Notes under the pieces: generated by a model
Seen by the model: only the letters and a program-made list of their open reading frames with translations
Databases searched by the model: none
What the model was told of the DNA's origin: nothing
Translations under genes and position numbers: made by a program
Shown: positions 11,658 through 23,836 of the stretch, in pieces
Layout of the letters: each line of letters opens with the position of its first letter
Numbering within the stretch: position 1 is the stretch's first letter
Origin: Viola odorata
Taxonomy: Eukaryota > Streptophyta > Magnoliopsida > Malpighiales > Violaceae
Direction of reading: 5' to 3'
Assembly: GCA_963691705.1 (NCBI GenBank)
Contig: OY829538.1
Coordinates: forward strand, 35,484,836-35,548,835
Length of the DNA stretch: 64,000 bases

Positions 11658-12599
11658 TGATGCGAACACACGCATCGATGTGCCCTTACCACCAGCTGGT
11701 CCTATGACACGTGCACGAGCTAGAAAGCTTCAAGATAAATTGTCATCTCTCATTAACAAGGAGCTGGAGTACGAGATGACAAGTGAGGACGCTGCACTAC
11801 GAGAGAAGAGACCACGCATGGTGAATCTCCTCACCTTCACCATGTGTGACAGTGATTCTGTTGGGCATCAGAACGACGCGTAGGTGGAGCGCTTCTGTGC
11901 ATCTATTGAGTTTGACATGTACTACATCATGTCGGGGAGTGTGTGTCCAAAAATCAGCAAGAACGCCTGAGGCGTTTGGGAGATACGTCAAACCCTAGTT
12001 TGGGGTGCGGAAGGCGCGAGTCCTAGCGGCGCGAGGATTCCTTGTCCGTGCGCACTAGGGTTTCTTGTCCGAGAAGCGGCGGTTGGTCCTAAAGTGAGCT
12101 GGCATTTTCCTTGTCTGATTTTTAAGACAATAACTTTCCTTTTATTTGCTTTCCTTAATTAATTAATTAAGTTATTTACCTTATTTAGAACTCCTATTTT
12201 CTGATTAGGGTTGTAAAAATGTTTATAAGGAGCGGCTGGCCTCCTTATTGTGGCGGCTTTTATTTGACAATACAGAACCTTTGTTTCTTCAATATTTGCC
12301 CCTTGTTCAAGTGCTGAACACTTGTTCTTCTTGAGTCCACAATACTTGAGTCGTATACAAGTAAATTCTGGAATTGCATCATTGTGTCTTTTGTCATGGT
12401 GCGATTCTCACAATCGTTGGGTTTAGTCCTAAGAATCTGATACAAGATCCTTGACATGAAATCGACTAGAACTCTTAGCATTCAGTTGGCGAGGTAGTCT
12501 ACGTTCGCACGAGTCAAGTTCTCTATTCCGCATTGAAATCCTTCTTTGAACAACGATCAGATTTGGTGCTACGCATCCTAAGCAACTAGGATCGTATCA
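11658..12599 (+). repeat. 5' LTR of C
   Basis: 942 bp, TGATGCGAACAC to GATCGTATCA. The 3' LTR has about 25 extra bases (an AATTAATTA-rich segment near 33841) that account for its greater length. By eye about 15 differences from the 3' LTR in the first 225 bases. Probable TATA box TATAAGG at 12224-12230. Confidence 0.92.
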
Positions 12600-12601
12600 G
12601 T

Positions 12602-12613
12602 TGGTAGCGGAGC
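12602..12613 (+). other. Primer binding site of C
   Basis: TGGTAGCGGAGC, two bases after the LTR end, identical to that of B and B2. Confidence 0.7.
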
Positions 12614-13549
12614 TTAAGGCGTTCAAATATTGGTAAGTAATCTTAATTGTTTCAAGTTTTCATTGCTGAAATCGGTATTTCTTTCTACTCTATTCAAAAC
12701 CGATTTCTTTGCTGTGCTTGGTTCGTTATATGTGCAAATTTCTGGCAGTGTCGAAATTGAATTTTAATACATAGCTATTTGGATCCAATTTTGGTAAAAA
12801 AGGTCTCGTTGGAAAGCTACACCTGTTAGGTTTCCGAATCAAAAAGAATCTAGTAATTCAGACACCGGAGTCAAAAGCTATAGTCGATTTACTAAATTGT
12901 GTTTCTGCCGAATTCTACACAATTTCTGTCAAGTAGAAATTGAATTTGTATATATAGCTATTGAATCTAGATTTTGGTAAAAAAGGATCCGTTGGAAAGC
13001 TATATTTGTTGGGCTTCCGAATCAAAAAGAATCAGTTGATTCGGAGTTCAGAGTAAAGAGTTGTGATCAAAACACTAAACTGTGTTCATAGTAAAAAAAA
13101 AAAAAAGAAGAAGAAAGGGATTCGATTTGTGTACTACAAAAATCAGATTTTTCAGTTTGAAGCGAATTAAGTTGAAGGGAAATTGTGTTTGCAATATGAA
13201 TTGGGAATTGCATTTTATTTGAGTCCTTTCAAGTCAAATTGAGCTTTTCTTTGATTCCTTGATATTGTCTTCTACTCCACTTGTTATTTGTTTAATTGAT
13301 TGCTCTTGCATTTATTCAAATATCAAGTATCACCAATTGTTTTGAAACTGGTTGTCTTTGAGAGTCTTCTTGGCAGCTTTTCTTGATCTCTTGAGTCTCA
13401 TTAACACTTGAACAATTACAGGTAAATTGAGTGAATTATTGGTGAGATTATTAGAGTGATTAAACACGAGAGTAAACACGTGAGGGAGTGCTAGGATTAG
13501 TGCAATTTTACGCTTTCATTTCGTGTTGTGAATTTTAGGAAAATTTCAG
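12614..13549 (+). other. 5' leader of C with a 183-bp internal duplication
   Basis: Untranslated leader. Segments around 12808 and 12991 (gttggaaagct, then ttccgaatcaaaaagaatc) repeat at 183-base spacing with moderate divergence, giving two tandem units from about 12735 to 13085. An A-run lies at 13090-13110. No gene seen. Confidence 0.65.
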
Positions 13550-15462
13550 ATGGCTCAAGAAGGGGTACAACAACCAGATGTGCCGACCATGTTAGCTGCC
13601 ATCACGGAACAACTCAGGATGATGAATGAAAGGCAACTAACTGCCAATGTTAGGATGGCTCGGATGGAAGCTTTGGCCACCATAAACCCTATTCCTAGGG
13701 CAGCGGGTGAGCCAAGCGACGATCATATTTCAGAACTGTCCGATGAGGATGCCAATGCACGTAGACAACCCCAAGTTCCACCGGGCGTCCCTGTGAATCC
13801 TCAGCGTGACCTTGCCTAAGTTCCTCCAAGGCGACTTGCTAGGCGTGGGCCACAACCTCCACGTGCTGATCAGAATGACGAGCCTAATGGGGGAGAGGGA
13901 TGGATAAACGCTAGGGATGGTCAGCGGAGGGAGAGACGAGATGCACGGGGAGGAAGAAGAGATAAGGAGGATGACCGAGTAGATTCTAATATTAACAACA
14001 TCAAAATGAAAATACCCCCTTTCGAAGGCACTGATGACCCTGACGCCTTTTTGACATGGGAACGGAAGGTCGACTCCATTTTCTTATGCCATAATTATTC
14101 GGAGGGTAAGAAGGTCCAGCTGGTAGCCGTAGAATTCAGTGGGTATGCCAGTCATTGGTGGGAGCAACTCAACCTGAAGAGAGCAGCCATTTATGGGGGT
14201 CCGATTGATGATTGGAGTGAGATGAAACAAGTGATGAGGCAGCGGTTCGTTCCTACTCATTTTCACCATAAGCTTCATCAACGGCTCCAAACCTTGAAGT
14301 AAGGCAGCAAGGGAGTTGGGGCCTATTTTAATGATATGGAGATCGCTTTAGCTCAAGCACGGATTACTGAGGAACCTGAGGTGACAATGGCTCGATTTAT
14401 TGCTGGGTTGAATAGCGAGATTGCAGATGCATTGGAGCTGACGCAATACAATACTCTCGAGGAGATGCTTCACATGGCTCAAAAAATTGAGAAGTATAGG
14501 AAGGCTAGGAGTTCCTATAAGTCTACTAGTTCGTCCTCTTGGAAGAAGTCATCTTGGAACAAGGATGATAAGGGTGCAGCAGCTGCACCAAAGGCGTTAC
14601 TAGACGTCTCAAAGGGCTCCTCTAGTGCAATTACCCCTACTAAATCGGCTGGTAATAAGTCTTATACTCCACCTACTGATTGGCCAGCCACTAAGGATAT
14701 CATTTGCTTTAAGGATAATGGACGAGGGCATAAGAAGGCGGACTGCCCTAACAAGCGAGTTTTCATCATAAGGCCGAATGGTGATCAAGAGTCGGATGGC
14801 GATCATGAGGGGTCCGAACCTGAGGGAGAAAGTAGTGCTGATTCGGATGATCAATATCAGCAAGGTGAGCAAATTCGGTTAATGGTGATAAGGCGCAATC
14901 TGAGTGTGCAAGCTAGGGGAGAAGTGTGTGATGACGAGCAGCGAGAGAACTTGTTTCATACACGTGGTGTGATTGATAAGAAGGGATGTTTGATCATCAT
15001 TGATAATGACAGCTGCACCAATTGCGCAAGTTGGATGATGGTGCATAAGTTGGGGCTGCCTACGGTGAAACACCCACGACCATACTTCTTACAATGGATG
15101 ACCGACGGCAATGGACTCAAGGTGAGTAGACAAGTGCTTGTTAAGTTTTCTATTGGCAAGTATCATGATGAGGTGCTGTGTGACGTTGTGCCAATGCAAG
15201 CAAGCCACATCCTTTTGGGCAGACCTTGGCAGTTCGATAGAGAGGCGACCCATGATGGGAAACAGAACCTTTATAAGCTAGAAAAGGATGGTAAGAAGTT
15301 TACCTTGGCACCTTTGACCCCAGCTGAAGTGGTAAAGGACCAAGAGTGGCTCGCTAAGTCTTACGCGGAGTATGAGGCTGCAAAACAGATTGAGAGAGAA
15401 AAAGAAGGTTTGAGCGTGACAAATAAAGAGAGTAAAAATGAGTGTGTGAGCCTTCAACATTC

Positions 15463-15576
15463 GCATGAAAAGAGTAAGCATGCAGAGGGTGAGTGTGAGA
15501 AAGAAAAACATTCGCATGAAAAGAGTAAGCATGCAGAGGGTGAGTGTCAACATTCGCATGAAAAAAGTAAGCGTGC
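15463..15576 (+). other. Three tandem stem-loops in the C protease-RT linker
   Basis: GCATG/CATGC at 15463-15467 with 15479-15483 and 15514-15518 with 15530-15534; GCATG/CGTGC at 15556-15560 with 15572-15576, where one pair becomes G-U. The loops are AAAAGAGTAAG or close. The units also repeat at the protein level as SHEKSKHAE. Confidence 0.6.
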
Positions 15577-16213
15577 TGAGAGTGGCATCGAGAGAAAAGG
15601 AGAGGCAAATAAAAAGAAATTGAGTGTATATGCCAAGGGGAGCGAAGTGAGGAGAGCACTGATTGTTCAAAAAAATTGTTTTGGCGCAAGTCATCCTCTT
15701 CTTTTACTTAGATTTTGTTCCTTATGTTTGAACACTTCTAACACTAACCCTTCACATTCGGTTCCTAGTGTTCTTTCCTCTCTTTTGCAGGAATTCAAGG
15801 ATGTTCTACCCGAGGAGATGCCTCCCGGATTACCTCCAATCCGAGGCATTGAACACCAAATCGATTACGCACCTGGTTCAGCAATTCCGCATCGTCCAGC
15901 CTACCGTACCAACCCCGAAGAGACCAAGGAACTTCAGCGGCAAGCGGACGAGCTCCTTGAGCGAGGATACGTGAGGGAAAGCCTTTCCCCATGCACATTC
16001 AGTATAAGCAAGGTAAGCTCAATCGTCGCCATGCTGCTTGGATGGAGTACATTGAAGCCTTCCCCTACCACATTCAGTATAAGCAAGGTAAAGAGAATAT
16101 CGTCGCTGATGCATTATCGCGAAGGTACGCATTAATCACTTCTCTTAACGCTAAACTACTTGGTTTTTCACACATTATTGAACTCTATGCTCTTGATTCT
16201 GATTTTGGTGATA

Positions 16214-16218
16214 TATAT
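16214..16218. repeat. Left target site duplication of D (TATAT)
   Basis: TATAT before the D 5' LTR, repeated at 32104-32108. It lies in an AT run, so the exact phase rests on the LTR ends and on restoring the C reading frame (GDIYKHG). Confidence 0.85.
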
Positions 16219-16772
16219 TGATAACAATTAAGACAATCCTAAGGGCATTGCTGTAATTATGACCTCTGAGGAGGACGGAATCCTATAGCCCTATCGGACA
16301 TCTAAGCTATCGCCGCTAGACTATGGGGTATTTTCTGGGATGGTCGACATCAGCGGGGGGGGGGGGAGGTCTCACGCACGGCATCATCCCATCCCAGGGC
16401 AGCCACGGCACCACCCACGGAGTTATCGCCCCTGGCATCACCATGGGTATCGCCCTCGGCACCCTCCTCAGAGGTATCGCCCATGACGTCAGATCCAGGT
16501 ATCGTCCGTGACGTCAGCCAGAGCGTTATCTTTCTAGGATATCGCCTTTTCGCCCAGCGGCCTATAAATACCCCCTCATTTTTAAAACATCGGGTAAGCC
16601 TAAGATTGCCTTCTAGAACCTCTGCTATTTTGAACCACTTATTGACTTAAGCATCGGAGTGTCTACGCCGGAGCCCCCCTCCGGCGCTTTGTAGGTGAGT
16701 CCGACGTCAGGTATAGCGACTCTGACTAACAGAAGCCATCGTCCCGATCGTCTCAAAGACTGAATCTTATCA
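16219..16772 (+). repeat. 5' LTR of D
   Basis: 554 bp, TGATAACAATTAAG to CTGAATCTTATCA with 6-bp inverted ends TGATAA/TTATCA. It has a G-run at about 16354-16365 that is shorter in the 3' LTR, and lacks a short insertion present near 31681 there. Confidence 0.93.
16484..16570 (+). promoter_or_regulatory. U3 promoter of D: paired TGACGTCA and TATA box
   Basis: Two perfect TGACGTCA palindromes (16484-16491 and 16509-16516, 25 bases apart) lie 55-80 bases before TATAAATA (16563-16570). Both pairs and the TATA are kept at the same spacing in the 3' LTR (31801-31808, 31826-31833, 31893-31900). TGACG pairs are known binding sites for plant TGA-type bZIP factors; activity here is inference. Confidence 0.6.
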
Positions 16773-16774
16773 AA

Positions 16775-16793
16775 TTGGTGCTTTCATTGAGAG
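16775..16793 (+). other. Primer binding site region of D
   Basis: TTGGTGCTTTCATTGAGAG two bases after the 5' LTR, the position expected for the tRNA primer. I do not assign the tRNA. Confidence 0.55.
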
Positions 16794-16858
16794 CCTTGGT
16801 CCATTAAGTGAGCGTCCTTACTAGCCAAGCTCTGTTTTACCCAGAGATCGGAACGATC

Positions 16859-19366
16859 ATGACTTCTGAGTCGGAGCCGATGCGACCCTTATCCTCTAAT
16901 GTTCCTTTTTTGATCCGTAGACAGTTATTCCCTTTTGCTACTGCTGATCTTTCTGTGACAACGCAACAAATCACTCTGGAATCTCCGGATCTTTCGGCTA
17001 GGTCGGCAGGGGAAGCCCCCTCCTCTCAGACGATCATTTCGTCATCCCAGATGGCGGGATCTAGCTTTTCTACTCCTCCTCCGAGGGGATTTGTGTTGAA
17101 CAGTGCAGACCACCCTTTTGCGAGTGAAATAGCAGCCCTTCGTTCTCGGTTGGAATATTTGACTAAAATGGCTGGAAGAATCACACCTGAGGTTTCTGGG
17201 TCGAGTGTCCCTCCCCGTGTCATGTTCACGCCATCTATTGTCACCGAGCGGCCCTTGTCACCATTGTTACAGGGAAACCTACAGCCGAATTTGCCTACAA
17301 TAGATACCCCGATTAGTTTTGTGCAACTCACTCAAGGACGAGTGGAGCCTTATGTGCCACAGGTGCCACAAGTTCCCATCCCTTAGGAGGATCGACACCT
17401 TGATGAGGTCAGAAACCGTTGGGACGGTCAAAGAGAAAGAGCGAATAGAGGTTTATCTCCCGAGTACGGTGAAAGATCCAGTAGCAGAAGATATCAAACT
17501 CGTTCGCCCAGGAGCCGCAACCAGTCTTCTAGGCGACATCCTACTCCAGATCCGCGGAATCGGAGGCGTCACGCGAAAATATCTCCCCCGCGCCGTGCGC
17601 GTGAAATCCTTGATGACACATCGGGTCACCCATTTAGCCGTCGTATAAGGCACCATAAGGTCAGCCGACATGTGAAGCTTCCCACTGAGACTTATGACGG
17701 CACCAGAGATCCCATTTTCCACGTCAATAAGGTGAAAGATTTCGTTCAATTTCAGACTCACAGTGATGCGGCATTATGCCAAATATTTGTTCTGACATTA
17801 TCAGGAGTTGCGCGTCTCTAGTTCGAGGGCCTTCCTAGCGGATCTATTAGCAACTTCTCACAATTGGAATCTAAGTTCCGGAGCAGATTCAGTACAGCGA
17901 TTACAATCAGGAAATCCACCGCCGCGTTATTTGACATACGTCGAATGCCTCAAGAAACTTTGAAGGAATTTCTCAGTCGATTCGATCTGGAAATGTCACT
18001 AACGCCGGGTGTTACCATTGATTTCGCTGAAGCCCTGAAAAGGAACTGCCGTTATAGTAAATTGAAAGATGCACTAATGGTGGACCCTCCAGCGACTTTA
18101 GACGCGTTAAGACTTAAAGCCCATAATTACCCGAAAATGGAAGAAGAGGAAAACAGAGATAGAGCCTATAACATGCCGCCTGAGGCGCCTCTAATTCCTA
18201 ACGCTCCTGCAATTTCCATTCTTGACGATCGCCTCATCAACGATTATGCTCAGCGGAAAGATCATATTCCCAAAACCTCCAGTAGGCGGAAAGGTAACTC
18301 TTCGAAGGGAAAGCCTGGTAATTCCCCTACTCAGCGTCAAGGAGATCCTTCTAAAGGTCGGATGTACGACCCTGATTTCCCTTCCCTTAATCTACCAAGG
18401 GCGGAGATTCTAGCGATAGTGGAACAGCGAAACCTTCCCATCCGTTACCCTGTGCCTGTGAAGCCCGGAGTGCTTCTAGGGAGGAGAGAAAATATTTATT
18501 GCAAGTTCCACAAAGCCAGGGGGCACTCCACAGAAGTATGCAGAGAATTAAAATCGGCAATAGAACGTTTGGAGGAAGAGGGTTACTTGGGAGAATTCGC
18601 CGCCAAAGTAAGAGAAGACGCCAGAAACAATCCTACGAAAAGGATGGCAGATGACCGACAAGCACCCCCTCGCGTCCCAAAGAAGGATAATATTCCTGGA
18701 GGGAGAGGTAAAGAAGCTTTCACAGTAGAGGACGAGGACTTCCCTATGATTAACATCATAGCGGGAGGGACTCCTTATATGGACGGATCAGAGCAATTAA
18801 TGACTGCGTTAGGAGATAAACACAAACGGGATGGCGCACTAAAGAAAGGTGAAGCGATAAGCATCCTAGATCACATGATATTAGCCTTCTCAGAAGAGGA
18901 CGAAAAAGACATTGTCTATCCGCATAATGACGCATTGGTGGTTACGCCCATCATCGCCAGTCACGGAGTCAGAAGAACTCTTGTTGAGAACGGGAGTGCG
19001 GTGAACCTCTTCTCGTTAGAGGCCTACAATCTCATGAAACGACCCGACAACGAGTTAACACCGTGCAAGAAACCCATAATTGGAGTGGACGGGGTCCCGA
19101 TCCCTATCACAGGGATAACTACTTTGCCCGTGTACTTTAGAGAAGACACCTCCAAGCAGTCAGAGGACCTGTTATTCCTTGTCGTGGACTTAAACTTGCC
19201 CTACAATGTCATACTCGGACGACCCTTCCTCAACCGCTTTGGAGCGGTGATATCTCAGAAGCATCTGAAGATGAAATACCCCTCCTGGGACAGAGTGGTA
19301 TCGATAAAGGGCAACCAAAAACTGGCGGCTGAATGCTACCTGCTCATGACTCAAGAGTTGCGATAG
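16859..19366 (+). pseudogene. gag-protease of D
   Basis: ATG 16859 is chosen because the open frame upstream (from 16808) begins without ATG. One frame with two stops before the core: TAG 17384-17386 and TAG 17819-17821 (the latter probably TGG in origin). An Arg/Ser-rich basic region (17440-17660) precedes the Retrotrans_gag core (17690-18130). A CX2HX4HX4C finger (YCKFHKARGHSTEVC) lies near 18499. Protease follows at 18880-19290 with LVENGSAVNLF, where an Asp would be expected at the Glu, and LGRPFLNRFGA. The frame ends at TAG 19364-19366, and pol is in another frame. Confidence 0.8.
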
Positions 19367-19382
19367 GTATGTATGTATAACG

Positions 19383-21450
19383 GTGGACCCATACGAACAG
19401 GGTGATGAGAAGCGCGCTCAACCTCTGGATAAAATGGTGCCCGTACCAGTGATCGGCATAGAAGAAGCAAGCTTCCTAGTTAGCGAAAAGCTCAGTCCAA
19501 CGGAAAACCTTCAATTAGCCCGGTTATTGAACAAATGTCAAGGAGAGTTCGCGTGGAAACCCGCAGACATGCCGGGTATATCACGCGAAATAGCCGAACA
19601 CCGGCTCAATGTTGACCTTGGCGTCAGGCCGGTCCAGCAAAAGCGGCGCGCGTTCTCTACGGAAAAAGCTTTAGCCGTTGATAAAGAAGTGACAAAGCTC
19701 CTCGACGCAGGGTTCATCCGTGAAGTTCAATACCCTACTTGGTTAGCCAACCCAGTCCTTGTTCCTAAGCCCAATGGAGACTGGTGCATGTGTATCGACT
19801 TTACCGATTTGAACGATGCTTGCCCTAAGGATTGCTACCCGCTTCCCCGTATTGACCAATTAGTCGATCAGACTGCCGGGTACGCATATTTGAGTTCACT
19901 TGACGCTAACTCCGGATACCGCCAAATTCCCATGGCCATTGAAGATGAAGAAAAGACTGCCTTCATCACTCCTAAGGCCACTTACTGTTATACGGCGATG
20001 CCGTTTGGGTTAAAGAACGCTGGGGCGACGTTCCAACATATAGAAAACAAGATATTCGAAGAACAGATAGGGAGGAATGTGGAAGCATACGTTGATGATA
20101 TATTGGTAAAGAGCGCAAACTTTCAGGATCACTTGCAGGATCTGAAAGAAGTCTTTAACGTGATGAAAATGCACAACATGAAACTGAACCCCCGAAAATG
20201 CATGTTTGCATTTCAGACGGGGAAATTCCTAGGCTACGTAGTTAGCCAAAAAGGAATCCAGCCTAACCCATCAAAGATTAAAGCCATACAAGACATGATA
20301 TCTCCAAGAACCGTTAAGGAGGTACAAAGGCTAACAGGGCACGTTATCGCCCTAGGGCGATTTATTTCCAAACAAGGCGAGAAATGTCTCTATTTTTTCA
20401 AAGTCATACGCAAGAATGCACCGTTCGGGTGGACCCTAGAATGTGAAGAGGCGTTCGTTAGCCTAAAAGATTACCTATCGTCTGACCTACTACTGACAAG
20501 GCCGGAGCCGGGTGATACTTTATATTTATACCTCGGCGCTGCTGACGAAGTGGTTAGTGCCGTCCTCGTTCGCGATGATAGCCACGCGCACCGCCCTGTA
20601 TATTTTGTAAGTCACGTTCTGAAAGATGCGGAGCTGCGATAAGCCCGAATTGAGAAAATAGCACTCGCACTAATACAAGCCACTCGAAAAATGGGCAGAT
20701 ACTTCCAGTCCTACCCCGTTATCGTGCTTACAAACCAACCTCTAAAGAGAATATTTCGAAAGCCTGAGTCCTTAGGAAGAATGTTAATCTGGGAGCTCGA
20801 ACTCGAGTAGTACGGGCTGAGGTATCAGTCCCGACCGTCCGTGAAGGCTCAAATCCTGGCAGATTTTATAGCAGAATGCACCTTTACAGAAGATCCATTA
20901 ACAGATGTACCCGAAGATGAGTGGGGCGACATGGATCTCCCATTTCCAGAAACTTATACAGACCTCTGGATCATTCATGTAGATGGAGCTAAAAACCAAG
21001 AATTGGCTGGAGCCGGAATCTTCATAAATGGGCCGCACGATATGCGAATACAGTACGCCATTCGAATTCTGCAGCCGTTATCCAATAACGCGGCAGAGTA
21101 CGAGGCGTTACTAGCCGGACTCAGGATAGGGAGAAGCCTTTCTTCCAAAGGTAGGCACGATACGGGAAGAACAAGAGACCTGCGTCTAAAAATTTATGGT
21201 GACTCCAAACTAGTAATTGACCAGGTCTTGGGGCACTCTCAGGCCCGGGAGCCCATCATGATCCAATACCTCGCCAAGGTGAAACGAGAGCTGTTGGAAA
21301 TAAAGAAAGAAGGCATGCAAGTCAGCTTTGAGCACATTCCCCGAGAGGACAACGCCGAAGCTGACAATCTCGCCAAGCTGGCCGCGAACCCGGAAGCGTC
21401 CATACCCAAAGATGTGTATTACCGTGAGTTACCTGTACCTTCCTTCATGG
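19383..21450 (+). pseudogene. RT, RNase H and second RNase H of D
   Basis: Same frame throughout, 19383-22031. No ATG is evident at the start (first codon GTG), so it is probably expressed as part of a polyprotein by frameshift, or the frame was lost. RT shows WLANPVLVPKPNGDW, the MPFGLKNAGATFQ motif and catalytic YVDDILVKS (about 20090-20116). The first RNase H region is degenerate. Stops: TAA 20640-20642 and TAG near 20808. The archaeal-type RNase H (20970-21400) keeps its acidic set: HVDGAKN, NNAAEYEALLAGL, YGDSKLV, NAEADNLAKLA. This dual arrangement is characteristic of Tat elements. Confidence 0.85.
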
Positions 21451-22708
21451 AAGAGCAAGCGTCTCTATGTGTGGAAGAACTCCAGAATGACTGGCGGGTC
21501 CCCGTAATCAAATACTTGAAACACGAAGAACTGCCTGTGGATATTGCTGAAAAGAAAAGGGTGCTAAGACAGGCAGCTCGCTGTACGTACTATGAGGGGG
21601 ACTTGGTTCGGAGATGTTTTTCTCACCCAGCCGCCAAATGTATAACGGAGCAAGAGGGTCTTCACACCTTGCGCGAAATTCACGAAGAGGTGTGCGGTAT
21701 GCACGTGTCGGGTGACACCCTGGGTGCACAAGTTTTCAGATCTGGATTCTATTGGCCCACCATCCGGAGAGATTGCCACAACTATGTGCAAACTTGTCCG
21801 AAGTGTCAGGAGTTCTCTAAAATTCCTCGACGTCCCGCCACCGAAATATCCGAGATTATCGCTCCTTGCCCTTTTGCAAAATGGGGGATCGATATCCTGG
21901 GCCCATTTCCAAAGGCAAGGTCCCAACTGAAATTTGTGATAGTGGCAGTGGACTACTTTGCGAAGTGGGCGGAAGCTGAAGCGGTCGCCAACATCACGGC
22001 GGAAAAAACTTGGCATTTCTTCAAACACTAAGTTATCATGAGGTTTGGCGTACCCCGCATCCTAGTCAGCGATAACGGAACACAATTCACCAGCCAATTC
22101 TTCAAAGACCAGTGCTCGGAATTCGAGATTGAGCAGCGATTCTCTTCCGTGGCTCACCCGCAAACCAATGGGCAGGCGGAAGTGACCAACCGGGGTATCC
22201 TCAGCGGTATTAAGAAAAACCTGGAGGGGTCTAAAAAGAAGTGGGCCGACGAGCTGCCTTATGTGATGTGGGCGTACCGCATGACCGTTAACACCAGTAC
22301 CGGAGAAACACCTTTCGCATTGGCCTTCGGAATCGAGGCTGTTACGCCAGTAGAAATCGGTACCATGAGCCTGCGAGTGGCTCACTCTCGGGAGGAGCTG
22401 AATGAGGAAAGGTTACGAGCTAACCTTGACACGTTACCAGAGGTCCGAGAAGAAACCCTCCTGAAAACGCTACATTACAAGCGAACAGGCGAGTCAAAGA
22501 ATGGTTGCTGAAGGTAGGCGACCTGGTGCTCAGAGACAAGCGAGCGGCTGGTCAACGTGTGGGGAAGCTCAGTCCAAACTGGGATGGGCTGTATCGAGTT
22601 ACCCGCATTATCGGGAAAGGAGCCTATCATCTGGAGACACTCGATGGTACTCCCTTACCTAACTCTTAGAACATCGCTCGTTTGAAATTATATTATCCTA
22701 GAACTTGA
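21451..22708 (+). pseudogene. Integrase of D
   Basis: Inserts element DNA into the genome. HHCC zinc domain near 21660-21830 (REIHEEVCGMHVSG then CPKCQEF); catalytic core with WGIDILGPF (first Asp), SDNGTQF (second Asp), and NGQAEVTNRGIL (Glu). TAA at 22029-22031 interrupts the core. A frameshift near 22490 moves the C-terminal part (VGDLVLRDKRAAGQRVGKL to LKLYYPRT) to another frame, ending at TGA 22706-22708 with one further TAG inside. All three catalytic acids are still encoded. Confidence 0.85.
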
Positions 22709-23836
22709 TTTTATCTGCACCTTTGACTGATGCCAACCCTAACCTTAGCTAACGCTCAGTGAGACAACTTTCTTGGGTGTTTGTGGTTGCTTTTGTGCAG
22801 ATAAAAAAGGGGGATCCTGGGAGGGAAAAGTCCTATCCTTGTGACGGCTGGTCCTGATCAGACGACTCACTAAGTGAGGGCACGACCCAGCATGCCTTGA
22901 ACTAGCATCTGGATTGAAAGGTCCCTGACGCCCCCGGGAGTGAAAAGTCCTATCCTTGTGATGACCGATCTTGATCAGATGGCTCACTAAGTGAGGGCAC
23001 TTCTCGGTATCCTTGGGAGTGAAAAGCCCTTTTCTTGTACCGACCGTTCTCATGGAGACGACCCATCAAGACAAGGCACGCCCCAGGGAAATAGTAACTT
23101 CGTTCTAGAAATGAAAGTCCCATCTTAGTGACCGGGCTAATATAGATGGCTCATTAAGTGAGGGCACGATTCTAGACGCGAGGACAACGCCTGAAAGTGA
23201 AAAACCCTAGCCTTGTGATGGCCTGTCCTGATCCGACGACTCACAAAGATGAGGCACTTTCCAGGCCGACCATGGAAATATGGAAACGCGAAGAATCGCG
23301 AATTCCCAGCTAGTAACCAGATGCGTGATCCCTGGTGAAGTATAAAGCTGATAGAAAAAGTGATTTATGCGGTTTCCGTATTAACGCCCTGTGACGGCAG
23401 CAGAAAGGCTCCTACGGGTAATTACTGTCTCTTATAGCATGTTATGCTACTAATGGTTTACAATTAAGAATGTGCAGAATACTTTTCGAGTGGCGGAAAG
23501 ATTGATGATCGCACAAATGGCGATATCATGAGACTTGTCAGGAAATCTAGCTCGATACCGACCTCAGTAATTTCTGTTGCTGAAATGCTAGGAGCCTGCT
23601 CAAGAAAGTAAACACATTATGTTATCGGGGTGACAATGACGCCAAGGGAGTTTCAAAAAGTGAAAACTAAAGAAAGGGAAAGACAACGATAAAGATATAA
23701 ACTGTTTGAATAGATGAAAAGGCCTTTGAGGGGTCACGAGTTATAAGGCTCAAAACAATAACGCCGTGGAGGCAAAAAACAAAAAGCCTGGCAATTCCCG
23801 ATAGCTACAGAAGAGGCGGCGAAGCTTTAGGGTGCG
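22709..23836 (+). other. D sequence between pol and the antisense genes
   Basis: No convincing gene. The first half holds the degenerate repeat array described separately; the second half (23290-23836) is unique sequence with stops in all frames and would be the 3' untranslated region of both the sense pol and the antisense gene. Confidence 0.5.
22795..23275 (+). repeat. Degenerate tandem array in D, about five units
   Basis: Units of roughly 80-120 bases built around GTGAAAAGTCCTATCCTTGT, a CTGATCAGACGACTCAC core and TAAGTGAGGGCAC, at about 22825, 22940, 23020, 23105 and 23200. The ACTCACTAAGTGAG part is nearly palindromic (CTCAC/GTGAG). Spacing and sequence vary, so the array is old or constrained only in its core. 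Confidence 0.7.

Larger units (their letters stand above)
13550..16218 (+). pseudogene. gag-protease and remnants of RT/RNase H of C
   Basis: One frame from ATG 13550 to 16135 with only two stops: TAA 13817-13819 and TAA 14300-14302, both CAA in relatives. The Gag core is clear. The zinc knuckle reads CFKDNGRGHKKADC, so its second Cys is lost, and the protease motif reads IDNDSC where B has IDNGSC. Both would disable the proteins. After the linker the frame enters the RT start (PEEMPPGLPPIRGIEHQID, ending ESLSPC), and then a deletion jumps to the RNase H end ([10 protein letters not shown]). At the join an 85-base RNase H segment is flanked by direct copies of cattcagtataagcaaggtaa. The frame then reaches FGDIY, where D is inserted. 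Confidence 0.85.

Noticed and set aside
15278..15694. Minus-strand Phe/Leu/His-rich ORFs (138 and 111 codons) in C
   Set aside because: Antisense of the charged, hairpin-rich linker; low-complexity composition from the repeats.
16323..16511. Gly-rich ORF in the D LTR
   Set aside because: Arises from the G-run and the GC-rich U3; the matching frame in the 3' LTR differs after the G-run length change.
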